From Desarmillaria ectypa (Eukaryota; Basidiomycota; Agaricomycetes; Agaricales; Physalacriaceae), in NCBI GenBank assembly GCA_030407005.1, contig JAUDYN010000009.1, positions 2,170,001 to 2,234,000 of the forward strand: a stretch of 64,000 bases of DNA, given 5' to 3'. Below the pieces are notes generated by a model. It was not told the DNA's origin. It saw nothing but the letters and a program-made list of their open reading frames with translations, and made no database searches. Position numbers and translations under genes: made by a program. The stretch's first letter is position 1. Each line of letters opens with the position of its first letter. This document shows positions 12,498-24,297 of this stretch, piece by piece.

Positions 12498-13846
12498 TGA
12501 TATGCCATCTACACATTCACACATAGATTTTGTGCTTTTGTAACAATACTATTCCACATCTATCTTATACTAGTGATACATAGAGGACTATAACTGAGGC
12601 TTCAAGCTGATAGTTAAAGCAGTAGGCAACTAGTAGAGTCAGGACTTAGATGTGACACCATTAGTAGGTTAAATCGACCAGCAGGCCAGACCAGTAACTC
12701 AAATACTAGCAGGACTAAATACAGCCACTAGCAAATGAAGGATGCTACTAGCACACCAAAGACAGGAGCAGAGTACACAGGTCTCATGAAGTTCTGTCAC
12801 TAGCAAACTGGACTGGGCATAAACACCTAAGTCAGGATAACTAGTCACATGGCAATCTTGAAACAGGACTTAGAAATAAATTAGGAATGGATTAACCTTG
12901 AGCTCAGATCTGACTTTTGTGATATAGATCTCTTATGATCAATACTAGTGTAGCTGGACTGCATCCTTGATCATGATCAGATAGCTGTTATAGGCACCAA
13001 TATCTGGGTATTCATATAACCACATTACTAGGGCATGTAGTTGGGCCAAGGGTGCAGAAAGACTGACTGTGGAGTCTCTAGACCAATCATTTGAAAAGAA
13101 AACAGACTAGACTGACTATTGCATGATTATTCACTATTATTTGTGACTAGCCAAGAAATCCTTACTAATATACCCTATACCCAGATGATATTTATAGTTC
13201 TGTCTCAGTAGTATATAAGTAGTGGAATGGGTGCTTGTGCAAGGTAGGCAAGCCATCCCTGCAGTTGAGCCCTCACTAGTAGTAACTGGTATCCCCAACT
13301 AAAGGCTTTTGTGCTTAACCTTGATGAAGTTATTTGCTAAGTCACCCATAGTATTGCATTGAATTGAAGTCTCTTAGAGTCACTGTTGTGTCCTGCAAAG
13401 GTCCAGAGTGTTTTGAAGTTAGTTCAAGCAAAGTTCTTGGAGTTATAGTATTATTCTTAGGCCAAGAGCACTACTAGTTAGCCAAGAGTGTGACTGGTCA
13501 AGTGTTTATCACTTGTAGAAAGCAGTATAGGGCCAAGAGAGCCACCAGTCTGAAGCAGTTTCAGTCAGAACAAGCACAGTAGCTCAAACTAAGTCACTCT
13601 TTATCTAATTATGTTTTACCCATCCTGCTAGTATAAGTAGTACTTTGTATAACTCACTAGTAACAAATAAAACATCTTCAAAACCACTTTACTTGATTAT
13701 TAAAGTCTGCAAAGTGCTTCCATCATACTTGAAACCACCAGAATTCAATATTGGTGATTAAGTGTAGAGTAGTAAGAGGTTTAGTGTGATTGGTGTTCAT
13801 TGCCATTCCCTAATTCTTTTGTCACTCACCATTACCAAGCACATCA
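12498..13846 (-). mobile_element. LTR-like repeat C2 (inverted)
   Basis: This copy of the C repeat is in reverse orientation: it starts TGATATGCCATC and ends AAGCACATCA. It sits exactly between the gag-like leader of gypsy A and the pol region that follows, so it may mark the breakpoint where part of the gypsy DNA was lost. No target duplication is visible at its edges. Confidence 0.75.
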
Positions 13847-16800
13847 GTGGTAAAGCACCATGGGCACCTACAGGGGGAAGTGGCTAGTGCCCAGGCAGTA
13901 AAAAGGGGGCATTCCAGCAAGGTTACCATCATCAAGATACCTGACAAAGAAGACAATACAGCTTTCCAACAATGGAAAGCCTGACAATCCAAAGCCAGTA
14001 TCATGATACCCAAAATCCCACCTAACAAGAGGGTACTAATTCCCAAAATCCTATCAGTCATAAGGGTACCCAATCACATGTGGTACAAACCTTTCAGGGT
14101 AGACTGGACTCTATGTGCAATCCATACTGCCAAGAATTTGGCTGTTGCCAAAGCCATCCTCTCCATATAGGTTCATCCCAAACAAGTTGGAGAAATCACT
14201 GAAGAGCTTGCACAAAGCTTACAGACTGAAGAGAGTCTAGCTCAAGAGTGACTTTATGAACTTCACAAACCAATCCACTATATTCAAGGCATCAAAAGTT
14301 CTGATCAGGACTTCTTGGTGAATGTACAACTGGCCCCATGCATGGGGAAGAAGATATTGACAACCCAAGCATTATTGGATAGTGGCTGCATAGATAGCTC
14401 TATCAATCAAAGCTATATCCAAGAACACCAACTGGACACCTGAAAAGCCACTGCCCCCATTCCAGTCTATAACACAGACAGAACCTGCAATAAGGCAGGT
14501 GATGTCACTGAATTTATGGAAATCTGAATGACCATCAGAGACCATGTCAAATAAATTGACCTTGCAGTCACAGATTTAGGTTCCAAGACAGTATATCTGG
14601 GTCATGACTGGCTTAAATGTCATAACCCATTGATAAATTGGAAAACAGGTCAGATGATTTTTGGATGTTATCACTGTACCAAAAGCCTATTTCTTCTTCC
14701 AGATGATGACAATAAGGATTGGTGAGATGAAGAATTAGAAGAAGGTGAAAGTATTCTTGCTGTCAATATGCAAGAAGAACTCATACTATGGGCTATACAT
14801 CATGCCAATGAATTAGTGGCAGCTGCTAATGTAGAAAAGCCAAAAAAGACATTTGAGGAATTAGTACTGCCTCAATATCAAAGCTTTAGAGATTTATTCT
14901 CAAAAGAAAGCTTTGATGAACTCTCTGAATGAAAACCTTAGGATCATGCCATCAAACTGATACCCAACACCAAATCAACACTAGACTGCAAAGTCTATCC
15001 TCTCAATCAAAATGAACAAGAGCAACTCGACAAGTTTCTTGATGAAAATTTGAACTCAGGATGAATCTGTCCTTTGAAATCTCCCTTTGCATCTCCTTTC
15101 TTCTTTGTCAAAAAGAAGGATAGTTTGTTATGTCCTGTTCAGGATTATTGAAAACTTAATGAGATGACTATCAAAAACTGCTATCCCCTCCCATTAATTT
15201 CAGAACTCATTGATAAACTACATGGAGCTAAATACTTCTCCAAGCTGGATGTTTGATGGGGATACAACAACATATGCATCTGAGGTGGGAATGAAAAGAA
15301 AGCCACCTTCCAAACCAACTAAGGTCTCTTTGAGCCTATAGTCATATTCTTCAGTCTTACCAATTCACCAGCCACATTCCAGTGGATGATGAATGACATC
15401 TTTAAGGATCTTATTGCTGGAGGAAAAGTAACCATCTACCTTGATGATATCCTCATCTTCACCAAATTCCTCTCTGAACATCAAACCATTGTATGCCAAG
15501 TTCTCCAACACCTATGAGAGAATAAATTATTCCTTAAAGCAGAAAAATGTGAATTCAAAGTACTCAAAACCAAATACTTAGGAGTCATCATCAGCAAAGA
15601 CACCATCCACATGGATCCAGTTAAAATCACCAGAATAGCAGAATGGCCCACTCTGACCAAGAAAAAGGAACTCTAATCCTTTTTAGGATTCAGAAACTTT
15701 TATTGCAAATTCATATGCAATTATTCCAAAATAGTCCAACCACTCACACAACTAACCAGCAAGGTCAACTGGACATGGGGAATCAAGCAGGAACAAGCAT
15801 TCCTACAAATCAAAACTCTGATGATAACCAATGTGATCCTGACTATTCCCTCTGACAAAGGAAAATTCTGAGTAGAAGTAGACTCAAGTGACAGAGCCAT
15901 TGGTGCTGTCCTGAGTCAAGAACAGAATGGAAAATGGAGGCCCATCACCTTCATGTCTAAGGTCTTAACCATCACCAAATGTAATTATGAAATCTATGAT
16001 AAAGAATTGTTGATGATAATGTTGGCCTTAGAAAAATAGCACCATTACCTTATGGGCACCAAAGAGATCATCAAAATCTGGACAGATCATTAAAACCTTC
16101 AGTATTTCTAAAAACCACAGAAACTGAATCATCAACAAGTCTGATGGGTTACCAAACTAGCTGAATATCATTTCATCCTTCAGCACAAGGCCAGAGTAGC
16201 TAATAAAAAGGCTGATTTACTCAGTCGATGCAATGATCATAATCAGAGAAAGGAGGATAATTGAGACATAATTATCCTTTCCCCTGAACACTTCCATGCA
16301 CTTGTGTTACCCACCTATGATGAACAGATCACACTTATAAGAGACACAACCCAACAAAAGAAACAATGGGACCAGGGGATTGAAAAATCCCTTAATCATG
16401 AACAGGGAATTATACAAAAAGACAAGATGTTATGGTATGATGGCTGCATCTATGTTCCCCATGATGAAACTCTCTGAGGCAAGATCATAGCCCAATATCA
16501 TGATCATATCATGGTGGGACATCCTAGCATCACCAAAACAAGGGAACTAGTATTATGAGAGTATTGGTGGCCCAAGATAAAGAAAAACATAGAAACATAC
16601 ATCAAAGGATATGAAACATGTCAAAGGATGAAGAGTGACACCCAAGCCAAGGCCACCCCTCTTCATCCAAACATGATTCCTGATGCCCCTTGGACATATA
16701 TCTCAGTCAATATGGTCACTGGTCTTTCTGAATCAGATGGGTATAATGCCTTACTTGTCATTGTGGATTGATTCTCCAAAAACATTCTTCTGATCCCTTG

Positions 16801-18006
16801 TCACAAAGAGTTATCTGCTGAAGGATGGGCCCATATACTCTGAGACCATGTCTATGCAAAATATGGGATGCCCCAAGTCATAATCTCTGACTGAGGACCC
16901 CAATTTGTATCTGCCTTCATGAAAGAACTCTACCAGATGCTAAACATTACTATTACCTAAAATGCATCCATAGCATACCACCCTCAGACTGATGGCCAAA
17001 CTGAATGAGTCAATCAGAAAGTCAAAAAATATCTCCAAATCTTCATCAATTATTGACAAATAGACTGGGTTGAATGATTACCACTCACTGAATTCACCCA
17101 CAACAACTGAGTACACTTGGCCATGGAAAAAAGCCCATTCATGATCCTATATGGTAGAAATCTCCTGCTCATCCCCAATTCTATGCAAAAAGCCCCATTC
17201 ACAAATACAGCCACCATAGAATTCACTGAAACCATGGCACAAGTCCACAAAGAAGTTCATGAGGCATTGGAAAAGGCAGCAGTGCAGATGAAAGTGCAAT
17301 ATGATAAAAGTAAACAACCAACTTGGGAATATCAAGTTGGCAATAAGGTGTGGCTTGACACAGCCAACCTTCATCTTCTATGATCAAAGAAAAAGCTCAA
17401 TGATAAATAAATAAGACTATTCAAAATCCTCAAAAAAACAGGTGTGGCAGCATACAAACTTAAGCTACTGCCTCATTGGAAGATATATCTCTGATTCAAT
17501 GAAAAGTTGTTAACTCTGTACATTGCACCCTTATTCCCAAATCAACAGCAACTGCCACCACCTTCTCCTGATCTCATCAACAGTCAAGAAGAATATGAGA
17601 TTAAAGAAGTACTAGACTCATGAACTCATCAAATACATGCCAAGAAGGGACAAACAGCTAGAACCATCATAGATTACCTGGTCAAATGGAAAGGATGGAC
17701 AAGAGAGCACAAATCTTGGGTCCATGAAACTGAGATGGCTAATGCCCAGAAAGTGATCACAGTGTATGAGACAAATGTTGACCATGCCATATGAAGCACC
17801 AAAATCATAACCAAGGACAAAGCAGTGGTCAAGATACTAGACTATGAATACTCTGGGAATAGCAATGTCACATACCTAGCTCAACACAAGGATGGACTTC
17901 AAAAATGGATCATTAACCTGAACAAAGACAGATGGAAACACTTGATTAATCAGTATTGGATCAGTCAAGCAGAATCACAATATGAAACCCCTGAAGAAGA
18001 ATCTTA
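13847..18006 (+). pseudogene. Ty3/gypsy gag-pol with chromodomain, decayed
   Basis: Domains follow in normal gypsy order. There is a gag tail (13850-14280), a retropepsin-like protease (TTQALLDSGCIDSSIN, near 14360-14410), and reverse transcriptase with KKKDSLLCPVQDY, LTNSPATFQ and catalytic YLDDILIF (near 15440). RNase H follows (VDSSDRAIGAVLSQEQ), then integrase with HPQTDGQTE near 16980-17005. The C-terminal chromodomain reads DYLVKWKGWTREHKSWV near 17675-17730. The frame ends at 18004-18006. Dozens of in-frame stops are present; most are TGA at positions where the family has arginine, as expected from CGA to TGA. There are few indels, so the frame can be followed for over 3.5 kb. Confidence 0.85.
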
Positions 18007-18039
18007 GCAGTTGGGATGACTGCTTTAACAAGGGGGTAA

Positions 18040-18427
18040 TGTTATGATTTTCCCATTATCTTATCTCACTCAACATCATAACACTTATATATCACCCATA
18101 TCATCTCAAACACCATTCAGTCTTATCAACCCTCTCATGTCTCATCTATTCTAATAGCTTCACCATGGTTGGACCACCATCACATAACTTATATGGTTTC
18201 ATATATGTATACCATCATTTCATCTATTATTAGCCTAATATTTTCAGTATATAAATAGAGTAGTTTTTGTACATACTCTCTATCTTCTGACTAAACTTAA
18301 TTCATATACCTCTTCTACCACTACATCTAAAGACCAAAGCCATGATTCAACTGGATGACTGTTCAAACACATAACAGCCCAAAAATCACACCAGTCCCAA
18401 GATCACATGTGAAGGTGGGTCCTAACA
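18040..18427 (+). repeat. 3' LTR of gypsy element B
   Basis: This LTR of 388 bases runs TGTTATGATTTTCCC...CCTAACA and directly follows the polypurine tract at 18031-18036 and the end of the pol frame. It is more similar to 19160-19554 (inverted) than to the A LTRs, although all share architecture. No 5' partner was found in the window. Confidence 0.8.
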
Positions 18428-19862
18428 CCTGCAAACCAATGGACAAACAGAACAAGTAAATCAGAAGATTGAAAAATACCTCTGAACTTTTGTCAATCAT
18501 TAACAAGATGACTGGAGCAACTGGCTACCAATGTTGGAGTTTGCACACAATAACCATGTACACTTGGCCATAGGAAAAAGTCCATTCATGGTTCTTTATG
18601 GAAGAAACCCATGACTCACACCTGGCTCAGTATGAGATACCCCATTCACTAATCTAGCAGCTATGGAATTTACAGAAACCATGGCACAAGTTCACAAGGA
18701 GGTACATGATGCTCTGGAAAAAGCAGTGATCCAGATGAAGAGGAAATACAACAAGAGGAAGCAAGTGGTGCAAGACTACAAAGTCAGTGACAAGGTCTGG
18801 CTAGACACTAGCAACCTTCACCTGCCATGACCAAAAAAGAAGCTCAACAACAAATAAACCAGACCATTCAAAATTCTTGAAAACACCAGAGTGGCAACAT
18901 ATAAACTGAAACTGCTATTGCATTGGAAAATCCATTCTCAGTTCAACAAGAAATTACTAATGCCTTACCATGCACCTGCTTTCCCCAATCAACAATTGCT
19001 GCCACCATCTCCTCCAGACCTTGTGGACAGACAAGAGGAATATGAAGTTGAAGAGGTATTAGATTCCTGAACCCATTGGGTTCAAGCCAAGAAAGGACAG
19101 CAGTCAAAAACAGTGACTGACTATCTCATTAAGCAAAAGGGATGGACTCAGGAGCATAATGTTAGGACCCAATCTATCACATGATCTTGGAACACTGTGC
19201 TACTCTTGGGCTGTCTTGCATTTGGACAATCACCCAGAATAAGAGAGCAGCCAGTCTTTAGAAGTGTGAGGTAGAGTTGATATAGGATTTAAGTTTAGTC
19301 AAAAGATAGAGAATATACATGAAAACTACTCTACTTATATACTAAAACCTAAGAACTAATAATAGCTATGTCTGTGTGTTATTCATACATGAAATATATA
19401 GAGCCATGTGGTAGCTGGGCAACCATGGTCATGTGTCCAAGAATGAGTGTACAGCATGGGTTAATTGATGGTTGTTATCAATGAGCAATAGTGACATTGA
19501 TTAAAAATAATGATAAGATGTTGGATAAGATTGGAAAATGGAAAAATCATAACACATAACTCATGGGTCAGGGAGACAGAAATGACAAACACACAAGAAG
19601 CTATCACCAAGTATAAAAAATGTATACAACAAGGATGAGTCATAGAGATCACTAAAATTGTAACACCAAAAAAGGCAGTTACTACTATCCTTGACCATGA
19701 GTATTTGGAAAATGGTGACATCACTTATCTTGTGCAATGAAAAGATGGAGTCCAACATTGAGTAAAAAATCCAGATCCAAAACAATGGAAATTGCTACTA
19801 AATGCCTATTGGGCATCTCAAGCAGCATCACAGTACAACACCCCCAAAGAAGAACCCTAGCA
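18428..19862 (+). pseudogene. gypsy A integrase and chromodomain end, interrupted
   Basis: The sequence resumes in mid-integrase (QTNGQTEQVNQKIEKYL) and runs parallel to 16980-18006. It contains LEFAHNNHVHLAIGKSPF, the chromo-type segment DYLIKQKGWTQEHN, and the end YNTPKEEP followed by a stop at 19860-19862. The chromodomain is split by an inverted solo LTR at 19160-19554. Removing the insertion and one CATAA duplication restores the frame (QEHN followed by SWVRETEM). Several TGA stops remain. A polypurine tract and the A 3' LTR follow, so this is the 3' end of element A. Confidence 0.8.
19160..19554 (-). mobile_element. solo B-type LTR, inverted, CATAA duplication
   Basis: A 395-base LTR in reverse orientation (TGTTAGGACC...ATCATAACA) is flanked by CATAA at 19155-19159 and 19555-19559. 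It interrupts the chromodomain frame of gypsy A cleanly. It is related to the B LTR at 18040-18427. It is the youngest insertion in this nest that can be dated by structure. Confidence 0.88.
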
Positions 19863-19892
19863 GTCAGGATGACTGCTTTAACAAGGGGGTAA

Positions 19893-20292
19893 TGTTACAA
19901 TTTTTCCACTTTTTACTCTTATCTTATCTCCCACATCTTATCTTCTATCTTATCCAATTCATCTTATCCAATTCATCTTATCTGATACTCATGAAAGCCA
20001 TTGTAATGCTGCACAATAGCCTTGCTATGGTTGTGTGATGAGCATGCCATCTCCTTTGTTTTTTGCATGGACACCTCACAGTTACAGACATATATTTAGC
20101 TTTACTCTAGTATATAAGTCAGGTAGTTTATGCTGTACACTCCCCATCTTTCAACTAAAGTTTATCCTCATACCACATCCTCTCCATATAAGATCCACAG
20201 ACCATAGCTGTAACCTGAAGGTGATTGTCCAAATGCAAGACAGCCATCAGGATTATACATGTCTGAAGATCATGTGGAGTGTGGGTCTAACA
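19893..20292 (+). repeat. 3' LTR of gypsy element A
   Basis: This LTR of 400 bases matches 11424-11808 with scattered differences, many of them transitions. It is followed by the ATTAC duplication at 20293-20297. Confidence 0.85.
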
Positions 20293-20344
20293 ATTACCTG
20301 GTAGCTGGAATATGAGCTCATATTTACCAGGAAGTGAGCTCATA

Positions 20345-20752
20345 CCTGCCTGGTTTGCATAATCAAGGGCAATGATAGTATCTGGAATGATCGGAAATGT
20401 AGATAAAGGTAGAATAGTATAAATACCAGCTTGTAGCAGCAGGACAGCAGGTTGCTGGCTCCTAGAATGCTACCAAGTGAATAGTATGGGTTTTATTGGC
20501 CAGGAGCTTCAAGTCATAGACTCACCTGGAATAGAATTAAGTGATCTGGTCACTCTGTGTGTGTAAGAACAGTTAGCAAGCAATCAGTTCAGAAAGTTAC
20601 AGACAGAAAGCCCAAGACACAGACCAGAATCCATGTAGTACCAGTAAAACTGCAATCAGGCAGACAGTATCAGTTCAGACACTGCAACTAGGCAGTTAGT
20701 ACACATTCAGGAACTGCAATTCTTTTGTCACTCATCATTCCTGAGCATATCA
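20345..20752 (-). repeat. repeat D, copy 2
   Basis: Bases 20345-20718 are the reverse complement of 4487-4860. The tail 20719-20752 (TTCTTTTGTCACTCATCATT...GCATATCA) resembles the terminus of the C repeats. The D and C repeats may therefore be related LTR families. Confidence 0.6.
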
Positions 20753-23098
20753 TCATCTGGATCACATTATTGAGATAAGCAGTAATTCTCCAGCTGCTCA
20801 CCCAGATATAGTAGGGAACCCTTGCAAACAGGTGAGGGTTATCATTGTCCATCTAGCTATTTATCTACACTGTACACCTAATAGAAGTAATACTATGTAG
20901 TAAACAAGGCTGAGAAGAAGAACTGACAACTAAAGATCCCAATGCCAACTGTATTATAATATATGACACTTGATACTCCAACACATATTCCACTGGCTAT
21001 CAAAGTCTGTAAGTCCCCCAAACACAGTCAAGACATTTTGACCATTATTGATGAATCCAAAGTGAATATAAAACCATATGAATGAAAATGTGATTATGCT
21101 TAGAATATAAAGTATGATAATAGCTAGAATCATTATACTTCCAAATATGCTGCCTTGAGCTTTGCTTGAAACTGTGTGTAAGAGGTTAATATGATACAGT
21201 AACTCAATGCTGGAGGGAGTCCTTGTTGTGATTTATAACTTCAAGCTTGTGCCAGAAGATTCCTGAACCTTTGGTACCATCAATTTGGCATAATACTAGA
21301 ATAGAATATAATTAGGTACTTTAGTAGAACATTCTAGATATATTCTGTAGTATTTAAAGAGCTCATCTCAAGCTCTAGTTAGTATTCTCTACTCAGCAAG
21401 CCTCTCACTGCAATAGTTACAATAGTCCTACTGACAGATGTTCCAAGGAGTGATAATAAAGATGCATGTATATATTCCTATTTGCATAGTAAGTCAAGCC
21501 CAAGAAAATACCTCACATTTGCAAATAGCACACTATACAGAGAACATAGACTATTATCTCATTGAAGTAAATGCCAAGAACCTCAAACATAATACTGGCA
21601 TCTCCACCACTAAGATCTGGGGTTTCCATCATGAATGCCATTGTAGTAAGATACTATGAGCTAGGGTAGGAGATGCAAAGAGATGAATCACCCTAAGTAA
21701 CACTCATATAGCTTACACCCATAAATTCATCACTACAAATAGTATTTACAGTTAAGGTTTCAAGGCTATATAGCAATATAGAAAGTTTATGAGAAGAGTG
21801 CCCAGCATTTGTTGGACCCAATCATCAAGTCATCAATCTATCAGAGAGAGCACTTATAAGAGAAACAGAATTTATGAGTGGCAGTCTTAGTGAGAAGATT
21901 ATACACAGATTACACTATACTAAAATCTCAGTATTGTCACCTCTAAATATGCAGAAAATATTCAAAGTTTCTTTTCAGTATTTTTATAGAAAAAACTATT
22001 TAAATACTTTTTACTGTATTTGACAAATTTTTCAGAAAACTGTGAAAAATTCAAAATATTTTTAGTACCTTTTTTTAGTAAATAAATGATGAATTCTTTT
22101 TATATATTTTCTATGTATTTATAGGTGAAAATACATTGTTTTTCATCTAGTGTCAATCAGGTGCTAAGAACCATAATTTTATATTCTTCAATTAGAATAT
22201 TAGATATTTTGCATGATCATCTGCATGATACTACACTTGCATGCCATGTAATCATGCAGCCACACAAGTTCAACCTTTAGTTGAAGTAACTTATTAGTTG
22301 ACTTTACTTTATATGTTTCTTAATGATAATAGAGTATATCCTGCTCATCATTAATATGTTCTCCACAATACACAGGTTATAATTAGGATCAGTTCCAATA
22401 TTTATTAAAAATGATGTTAAATGTTAGTGTGCTTCATAATAGTCAATTAAAAGCTTTCAAGATTTGGATTTATGTTTTCAAGGTATGTTACTTACATATC
22501 TATAATTAGGAGAAGATAATATTGTCAAAGATGATTAATTCTCTATTTTTATCACTCAAAGTTCTTTAACTAACACTAGTACACTGCTATAGACATAATT
22601 CTGACATAAAATCTGCATGAACCACCTGAAAACTGAAGGAACTATTCAGTCTAAATATATAAATAATACACTTTCTTCTGGATATAAACCTTAGACCATG
22701 CAAGTAACCATACTGGCATATCATGCAACCACACAACCATGCAGCCATACAGGCTTACCACACATAACCATGCTGACAAACCATGCCATCATACAGGTAC
22801 CACACAGGCACTATGCAGATATATGTATCATTGTTTTGTGAGAGTACTCATTATTATACTCCTCTGATAGTTGTAATACTATCTTCTATATTGATTATAC
22901 TTTAAAAACTTTGTAATCAAGAAATAGTTCCATAATATTGACTCTAGACTTCAAAGAATTTGGATAGTATAGGTCTAAAGCAGTAATATTTTGACTATGA
23001 AGATACTTGAAATTAAATGATATATCTAAAGAGGAGCCTGATAAATTGGAGTCAAGTTCTAATATAAGGGTAAAACTGAGTTATTAGGTTTGCTGACA
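20753..23098. other. AT-rich gene-free region
   Basis: The region is very AT-rich, especially 21900-22150. LTR-like boxes appear at 21290-21430 (TATTTAAAGAGCTC near 21350), but I could not pair them with a partner. Degenerate CATGCA/ACCATGC motifs are frequent at 22205-22265 and 22695-22815. A 73-codon frame at 21438-21659 is open but unrecognised. Confidence 0.35.
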
Positions 23099-23749
23099 CT
23101 ATTTTTTAAAGATTAGCTGCATAGCCTCAAATATAGCATGATTAATATCAAGTTCAAAATTGCCATCTGGCCATTCATTCCATGTCTCATGCAGGTTTTC
23201 ACTCTTCATCAGATTCAGTACTATATTTTTACTATCATGTATTAGCTTGGAATTATTAATAGTAGTAGATACATCCTTACTGCAGAACTGAAGATATGAC
23301 CATTCTCCGTTATCCTTTGTTTTTGCAGAACTGTCTGATCCAGGCTGCATTGAAGCAGCCTTCAGTTCTGATGGGGTTGACAAAGCTTTGACTTCATGTT
23401 TGAGAATTTTGGTTTCTTTGGAATTCTGCAATAGAATGTCAATTTGTTTCACTGGTTTGGGTATGTAATATTGAACATTTCCTATAAAATGCATATGCTC
23501 CTGTCAATCATGCTATGTATGGTGAAGCAATGAGTTACAATAGATACTTACCAGTTGCATTGAACACCAGAACATATGTTGAGAGAAAATTGAACAGGAG
23601 AATTTCTCCAGAAATTGATGGGTCTTTATTTTGATGCTTATGCAGGTTTTCCTCCAACCTGTGATATAAATATTGCTTAAATTTATCCTTGCAGGTGAAC
23701 ATTTGCATAAGCTATACCAGAATAAGAGATCCAAGGTCTGAGGTCTCAC
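23099..23749 (-). other. hypothetical reading frames
   Basis: Two adjacent minus-strand frames (23494-23099, 131 codons; 23749-23513, 78 codons) are open without decay-type stops, although they lie in CpG-poor DNA. The first is acidic and lysine-rich, with no recognisable domain. They could be exons of one transposon-derived or host gene. I cannot assign a function, and chance open frames in AT-rich DNA are possible. Confidence 0.3.
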
Positions 23750-24061
23750 ACAGGTAGCAAAATATATTCCTGAACAAATTTACAAGGATATTTATTCAGA
23801 GTCTATGATAGTACTAACAGAAAATAACCCAGTGAACACAATGGTAGGATGGAGTAGAGTGCATTGAGTCATATTTAATGGAACTTTTATTGCCTCTGTG
23901 ATTTGTCAACCATGCTGACAGTCATGCAGATAACCACACAGTCATGCAGTCATGCTTCATACTACCATGCAGAATTCTTCTTGCACCTTCAATTAATGTC
24001 AGTGGCACAGACCTGGGTGCTGTGATTGATAAAGCTCAAGATGCTTGCCACATAACAGAGC

Positions 24062-24297
24062 TGTTGGAATTTGAGAGTCAAGCTGAGATGATGGCAATCT
24101 GGCATCATGCTAAACTTGCTGATTAAGGGAGAAGTATTAGGAAAGTTGTAGAATATTCTAGTAAATTAGCATTTAGTATATAAGTAGGTACAGTAGTGTA
24201 TATCTGCATGCATTTGCAGAGCTCAGCCAAGCACAATACTATTGGCCTGACATACTAACTGGGAATGAACTGATCTCTTCATCCCTCATTTTTTATG
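24062..24297 (+). repeat. LTR-like repeat E, copy 2 (empty-site copy)
   Basis: This segment runs TGTTGGAATTTGAGAG to about TTCATCCCTCATT and is the reverse complement of 777-1241 minus the 217-base insertion. It contains a TATATAAGT box at about 24177. It serves as the uninterrupted reference for the solo LTR at 982-1198. Confidence 0.6.

Larger units (their letters stand above)
11424..20292 (+). mobile_element. nested Ty3/gypsy complex (family A outer element)
   Basis: The outer element is defined by two related LTRs, 11424-11808 and 19893-20292, both running TGTTA...TAACA. It is flanked by the same 5-base duplication ATTAC (11419-11423 and 20293-20297). Inside, in order, are about 0.7 kb of leader or gag-like sequence, repeat C2, a pol region, an LTR of a second family B, a second integrase end, and an inverted solo B-type LTR. 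A polypurine tract (AAGGGGG) precedes the 3' LTR. The contents cannot be one element: the integrase end occurs twice and the 5' half of at least one pol gene is missing. The complex therefore records insertion plus deletion. Confidence 0.85.

Noticed and set aside
12077..12516. Overlapping open frames of about 130 codons on both strands inside gypsy A
   Set aside because: Neither shows gag motifs, they exclude each other, and both run into repeat C2. Kept only as an unassigned leader.
8688..13846. C1 and C2 as long terminal inverted repeats of one transposon, or as the edges of an inversion
   Set aside because: The C3/C4 pair has the opposite relative orientation, so the outer ends would differ between two elements. 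No swapped target duplication was found for C1/C2, and gypsy A's LTR and duplication in between are in normal orientation.
17050..17374. Minus-strand frames over the gypsy integrase region
   Set aside because: They are antisense shadows of the integrase/chromodomain frame, which is supported by motifs on the plus strand.
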